Shown one piece after another: positions 15,349-18,416 of a DNA stretch of 18,416 nt (positions are counted from its first letter, which is position 1; every line of letters starts with the position of its first letter). The stretch lies in the NCBI GenBank assembly GCA_041675005.1, contig JBAYUQ010000034.1, positions 1-18,416 of the forward strand, in the 5' to 3' direction. Below the pieces are notes generated by a model. The model did no database searches. It was not told the origin of the DNA and was given only the letters and a program-made list of their open reading frames with translations. The stretch is from PGYR01 sp041675005 (GTDB taxonomy: Bacteria; Bacteroidota; Ignavibacteria; Kapaibacteriales; UBA2268). The position numbers and the translations under genes are program-made.

Positions 15349-16719
15349 TTGAGAAAAGTGAAACGTAAATCTAAAAATATCTTAAAACACCTCAGCATAG
15401 TTGTAGGGTTGTTTTTTCTTGCTATAGCAGGAATCCTTGTCTTTGTCTTCAATATCTTCTCCGAGCCGTCCGATGAGTTCGCTAAGAAGAACTCTACGGC
15501 TACATTCTCGCCTTTTATAAGGACTGGGACTAATACTATAGTTAATAGGAAACAACACGAATTAGATAATGCTAAAAAAATGGCTGGCAACAAAGAATTC
15601 TCTATTATCCGTACTAGTACAGATTTTAATAAAGATATTCCCTTCACAGTTGATAAAAAAGCTGGTGTAGTTTACAAAAAACAATACAACGGTCGTCGTA
15701 TCAATATATGTGTAACTGGTGTGGACTCGCGTATTGGGAGCAATTTCAAACATGCCGACGCCAATCACGTTCTTTCTATACTTATAGATAAGGGTGAAAT
15801 AGAGATTACATCTATTCCGCGTGATACCTACGCTGATGCTGGAATGCCCGATACTACTAACCAGAATATAATAGCCGTTCTTCGACCTGCGAAAGGAAGA
15901 AAAGCATACCTGAATCGTATAGCTCAAATAGCAGAGCTTGATACTATACATTACTATATGGAGTTCGGTTTCTCGCAGGCTATGGGTATAATAGAGTGGC
16001 TGGGTTACGATAACTCAAAGCAAACTCTACAAGTACTTCGCTCTCGTAAAGTATTCGGTGGGGGAGATTGGCAGCGCACCTACAACCAAGGTAAGTTCAT
16101 GAAGCAGGCAATGCTAAAAAGCTTCAACAACTACGGCGGTATATTCGGTGATTTGGTGCTTATGGGTGGGCTTTCTTTCACTGAAACTAACCTAACATCG
16201 GGCACATTGAATGCTATTCTAAAAAAATTGAAAGAAAGTGATTTCGGACAAACGGAGGATGTAACTCTACGTGTGCGTCCCGAATTCCCTTATGATTACA
16301 AGAATTTCGATTTCAATGACAAAGATATAATTGCTCACATGAGTGCTAAAGTTCAGCAATACTCAGGGACTAACCCCGGTTCGAGCCAAGTTTCTACTGA
16401 TTCGTTAGTTATAAAAGAGCTGAACAGTGCTCTCAAGAAAGCTATACGTGCTGATAGTACGGGGCAAGCAACTTTGACTATCAACGCTCTAAAAACATAT
16501 TTCCAGCAAAAGGCATGGTTACAGATTACCGATAAAAATACTCGCCACCATTACCGCGAGACTATGAAAAATCTACTAATGAGCGCATATAATAAGAAGA
16601 AAGACCCTGCTAGTGCCGAAAAAGTACAACAGCTAATTGAACAGGAATCTAACCTTTTTCTAAATAGTAAGAATAAATCTAAGTCAGATAATGAACCCTC
16701 TTTGGAGCTAATGCAATGA
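15349..16719 (+). CDS. LytR-CpsA-Psr (LCP) family membrane protein
   Basis: 456 residues. A basic N-terminus and one membrane segment (~13-35) place the rest in the periplasm. The LCP core runs ~115-270: INICVTGVDSR, then HADANHVLSILID (the usual R-x-D-T becomes H-A-D-A, keeping the Asp), SIPRDTY, EFGFSQAMGIIEWLG, and LRSRK...GGDWQRTYNQGKFMKQAML, matching the RxRK...gDxxRxxRQ signature with some changes. LCP enzymes move lipid-linked glycans onto peptidoglycan or proteins. In a Gram-negative host the acceptor is unclear. A ~170-residue C-terminal extension is specific and of unknown role. Starts: TTG 15349 or GTG 15358; neither has a convincing SD. Overlaps the sixA-like gene by 4 bp. Confidence 0.83.
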   Translation: MRKVKRKSKNILKHLSIVVGLFFLAIAGILVFVFNIFSEPSDEFAKKNSTATFSPFIRTGTNTIVNRKQHELDNAKKMAGNKEFSIIRTSTDFNKDIPFTVDKKAGVVYKKQYNGRRINICVTGVDSRIGSNFKHADANHVLSILIDKGEIEITSIPRDTYADAGMPDTTNQNIIAVLRPAKGRKAYLNRIAQIAELDTIHYYMEFGFSQAMGIIEWLGYDNSKQTLQVLRSRKVFGGGDWQRTYNQGKFMKQAMLKSFNNYGGIFGDLVLMGGLSFTETNLTSGTLNAILKKLKESDFGQTEDVTLRVRPEFPYDYKNFDFNDKDIIAHMSAKVQQYSGTNPGSSQVSTDSLVIKELNSALKKAIRADSTGQATLTINALKTYFQQKAWLQITDKNTRHHYRETMKNLLMSAYNKKKDPASAEKVQQLIEQESNLFLNSKNKSKSDNEPSLELMQ

Positions 16720-17207
16720 AAAAAATATTCATAGTTAGGCACGCAAAATCCGATTGGGACAATAACCTAATAGATTTCGAACGGCCGCTGAACGAGAGGG
16801 GACACCACGACGCTCCCCAAATGGCGGAACGTATCAAATCACTAGGCGAAAAACCTGATCTAATAATATCAAGCCCAGCTATGAGAGCTAAAACAACGGC
16901 TAAGTACTTCGCGGAAGTTTTCGGATATGCTCCAGAATGCATAATATACCACCACGAAATATATGATGTGGGTCAGAGATTCACACTAGATATGCTAACA
17001 AAACTTTCTCCAAAAGTGGGGTCAGTTATGGTATTCGGGCATAACCCCGACCACAGCCATCTAGCTACTTACCTCAGTAATGAGAATATAGGCAATATGC
17101 CTACTTGCTCCGTAGTTGGTGTGGAAATGCAAACCGAACTTTGGATTGACATCAAGAACGCAGAATCCCGACTCATCTGCTATGAGTACCCTAAGAAGGG
17201 CGAGTGA
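16716..17207 (+). CDS. SixA-type phosphohistidine phosphatase
   Basis: 163 residues, the normal size for SixA. Histidine phosphatase motifs: FIVRHAKSDW (Arg8, His9 nucleophile), RPLNERGHHDA, SSPAMRAKTTAKYF (second catalytic Arg57) and FGHNPD (His109). The RHAKS start is typical of SixA, which removes phosphate from histidine phosphotransfer proteins such as ArcB or PTS NPr in E. coli. The target here is unknown. The ATG overlaps the LCP stop (ATGA), with GGAG upstream, so the two are co-translated. The repeat region begins right after its stop. Confidence 0.9.
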   Translation: MKKIFIVRHAKSDWDNNLIDFERPLNERGHHDAPQMAERIKSLGEKPDLIISSPAMRAKTTAKYFAEVFGYAPECIIYHHEIYDVGQRFTLDMLTKLSPKVGSVMVFGHNPDHSHLATYLSNENIGNMPTCSVVGVEMQTELWIDIKNAESRLICYEYPKKGE

Positions 17208-17231
17208 CCCCTACGTTATATCAACCAGTTT

Positions 17232-17336
17232 GTAGAGACGTATTGCATACGACTCAAAAGAAAAGTGGATTCTGAGACGTATTGCATACGACTCAAAAGA
17301 AAAGTGGATTCTGAGACGTATGCAATACGTCTCTAC
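17232..17336. repeat. REP-like element with 20-bp inverted ends and a 39-bp direct repeat
   Basis: GTAGAGACGTATTGCATACG (17232-17251) has a perfect 20-base inverted partner at 17317-17336. Between them a 39-bp unit starting GAGACGTATTGC occurs twice in tandem (17235-17273 and 17274-17312), and a short perfect palindrome GAGACGTA...TACGTCTC spans 17313-17333. It resembles the GTAGAGACG...CGTCTCTAC palindromes I know from Bacteroidota and cyanobacteria. It lies 24 bp after the sixA-like stop. Confidence 0.85.
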
Positions 17337-17340
17337 TCTG

Positions 17341-17427
17341 TGGATTCTTCGCGGCGACAAGACTCAGCACTATTCTGCGTCATTCAGAAGTACAAGTAGC
17401 GAAGCGTATTGTACTGAGGAATCCAGG
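17341..17427 (-). repeat. Outlying, inverted copy of the variable-core repeat
   Basis: On the - strand, 17380-17427 reads GGATTCCTCA, a core that forms a hairpin (AGTACAA...TTGTACT around a CGCTTCGC-rich loop), then TTCTGAATGAC: the same ends as the array units right of the GIY-YIG gene but a different core. Bases 17341-17379 hold a possible forward half unit (GGATTCTTCGC ... ATTCTG) fused to it. Confidence 0.7.
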
Positions 17428-17436
17428 CACTAATAA

Positions 17437-17727
17437 CTAAACATACCATTCTAAACTCAGATCTTCCCAATTATAATTATCTTTCTCAATTAAATCGGTT
17501 TTCTTTTTTCTTGACCAACCTTTTAATTGTTTTTCTCTATTTATAGCATCTTCTATTCTGCCGTATTCTTCATAATACACAAGAATGTTGACATCATATT
17601 TTGCAGAAAACCCTTTGTAAGTTTTATTTTTATGTTGCCATACCCTAGCAAATAAATCAGAAGTAACACCTATATATGTTGTGCCATTCTTTTTCGAAGC
17701 CATTATGTATGTATATGATTGTTTCAT
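17437..17727 (-). CDS. Small GIY-YIG nuclease-domain protein
   Basis: 96 residues made up almost entirely of one GIY-YIG domain: YTYIM (GIY position), TYIG (YIG), LFARVWQHK with Arg28 and His32, and the metal-binding Glu65 in REKQLKGW, then a short tail. It matches the YhbQ/UPF0213-like stand-alone class, for which DNA nicking has been suggested; no partner domain is present. The ATG at 17727 is 6 nt from a TATATTTG element, so the leader would be absent or tiny. The gene is enclosed by repeats on both sides, and its 5' flank is repeated twice within the array, which ties it to the repeats. Confidence 0.85.
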   Translation of the reverse strand: MKQSYTYIMASKKNGTTYIGVTSDLFARVWQHKNKTYKGFSAKYDVNILVYYEEYGRIEDAINREKQLKGWSRKKKTDLIEKDNYNWEDLSLEWYV

Positions 17728-17733
17728 GGTTTA

Positions 17734-17741
17734 CAAATATA
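17734..17741 (-). promoter_or_regulatory. Promoter -7-like element at the GIY-YIG gene
   Basis: TATATTTG on the - strand, a full match to TAnnTTTG, 6 nt before the ATG. No TTTG is seen 19-21 bp upstream, where the repeat unit begins. The same 8-mer recurs at 17943-17950 and 18190-18197 in the array. Confidence 0.4.
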
Positions 17742-17837
17742 ATAATTTCCCTGGATTCCTCACTCCGCTCCGCTCCGTTCTGAATGACGAGGGTGTTTTC
17801 CTAGATTCTTCACTTCCCCTTCGCTATGCTCAGGGTC

Positions 17838-17973
17838 GTTCTGAATGACGAGTTATCGTCACTCAGAGGACACGGAGTGTCCGAAGAGTCCAGGCAAAAA
17901 TAATAATCAGTATTTGATTTAATTCCAATAGTTAATAGTTTACAAATATAATAATATCCCTAGATTCTTCACT
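17838..17973 (+). repeat. First copy of a ~136-bp block duplicated 247 bp downstream
   Basis: This block (unit end, inverted unit, AT-rich spacer with a TATATTTG copy on the - strand, next unit start) recurs at 18085-18220 with about five substitutions, pointing to a recent duplication of a compound segment. Confidence 0.85.
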
Positions 17974-18084
17974 CCGCTCCGCTGCGTTCTGAATGACGAG
18001 GGTATTTTCCTGGATTCTTCACTCCGCTCCGCTCTGTTCTGAATGACGAGGTTTTAACCTGGATTCTTCAATCCGCTCCGCTTC

Positions 18085-18220
18085 GTTCTGAATGACAAGT
18101 TATCGTCACTCAGAGGACACGGAGTGTCCGAAGAGTCCAGGCAAAAATAATAATCAGTATTTGATTTAATTCCATTAGTTAATAGTTTGCAAATATAATA
18201 ATTTTCCTAGATTCTTCACT
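18085..18220 (+). repeat. Second copy of the ~136-bp block
   Basis: See the copy at 17838-17973. The differences are single bases, for example GACGAG/GACAAG, CCAATA/CCATTA and GTTTAC/GTTTGC. Confidence 0.85.
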
Positions 18221-18416
18221 TCCCCTTCGCTATGCTCAGGGTCGTTCTGAATGACGGGGGTGTTTTCCTGGATTCTTCACTCCGCTCCGCTCAGTTCTGA
18301 ATGACGAGGGTATTTTCCTAGATTCTTCACTCCGCTCCGCTGCGTTCTGAATGACGAGGGTATTTTCCTGGATTCTTCACTTCCCCTTCGCTATGCTCAG
18401 GGTCGTTCTGAATGAC

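Larger units (their letters stand above)
17754..18416. repeat. Array of variable-core palindromic repeats, continues past the window
   Basis: Nine forward units share GATTC(C/T)TCA at the left and TTCTGAATGAC at the right: 35-bp form at 17754, 17963, 18013, 18062, 18271, 18321; 46-bp form at 17804, 18210, 18371. Neighbouring 35-bp units repeat every 49-50 bp with a ~15-bp linker (GAGGGT(A/G)TTTTCCT(A/G)). Two inverted units (17858-17894 and 18105-18141) have a GGACAC...TGTCC hairpin core. No gene is visible in this 660-bp stretch. Confidence 0.9.

Noticed and set aside
15562..15951. Minus-strand open frames inside the LCP gene
   Set aside because: The plus strand encodes clear LCP motifs over this stretch; the antisense translations have no recognisable features.
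17754..18416. CRISPR array, because units repeat about every 50 bp
   Set aside because: The linkers between units are nearly identical rather than unique, unit length varies (35 and 46 bp), two units are inverted, and no cas gene is present.

Overview
The window looks like chromosome of an AT-rich, Gram-negative member of the Bacteroidota / FCB group, possibly a Kapaibacteria- or Ignavibacteria-like lineage; the exact taxon is inference. The signs are: several secreted proteins ending in type IX secretion (T9SS) sorting domains, a TonB-dependent receptor with a CarboxypepD_reg-like N-terminus paired with a DUF4249 lipoprotein, and promoters of the Bacteroidota pattern TTTG-N20/21-TAnnTTTG ahead of several genes. 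TGA is used as a normal stop by several genes.

Layout. 2-3313 (+): a 5'-truncated repetitive surface protein with five exact 213-bp repeats, then a second T9SS cargo protein; each is followed by a clear terminator. 3362-5610 (-): a MarR-type regulator with a C-terminal four-cysteine tail, a 77-residue thioredoxin-like protein and a Cys/Met-metabolism PLP enzyme, a redox and sulfur themed group. 5747-8898 (+): TonB-dependent receptor and DUF4249 lipoprotein, a two-gene outer-membrane uptake unit. 8971-9607 (+): a small basic protein with a PcrA/UvrD-tail-like C-terminus, followed by rpsU (bS21). rpsU starts at GTG behind the strongest Shine-Dalgarno in the window, which fits known bS21 autoregulation in Bacteroidota.

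9608-10078 is mostly non-coding. 10079-12226 (+) is a very AT-rich accessory run of three tightly packed genes: a cysteine-rich protein whose frame continues upstream through an in-frame TGA, and two secreted proteins with T9SS-like tails. A shared terminator separates it from a DUF6157 gene (-). 12750-14148 (+) holds an overlapping DUF3108 / LolA-like pair, convergent with dusB (14152-15210, -), whose predicted promoter lies so close to the ATG that the mRNA may be leaderless. 15349-17207 (+) is an LCP-family protein overlapping a SixA-type phosphatase.

The last 1.2 kb is a repeat region around a small GIY-YIG nuclease gene. It holds a REP-like inverted repeat (17232-17336) and an array of elements with constant ends (GGATTCnTCA ... 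TTCTGAATGAC) and changing cores. Part of the array is duplicated with a 247-bp offset, and the array runs off the right edge. The points most worth following are this variable-core repeat family and its link to the GIY-YIG gene, the rpsU regulatory unit with its unusual partner, and the TGA-interrupted cysteine-rich gene.
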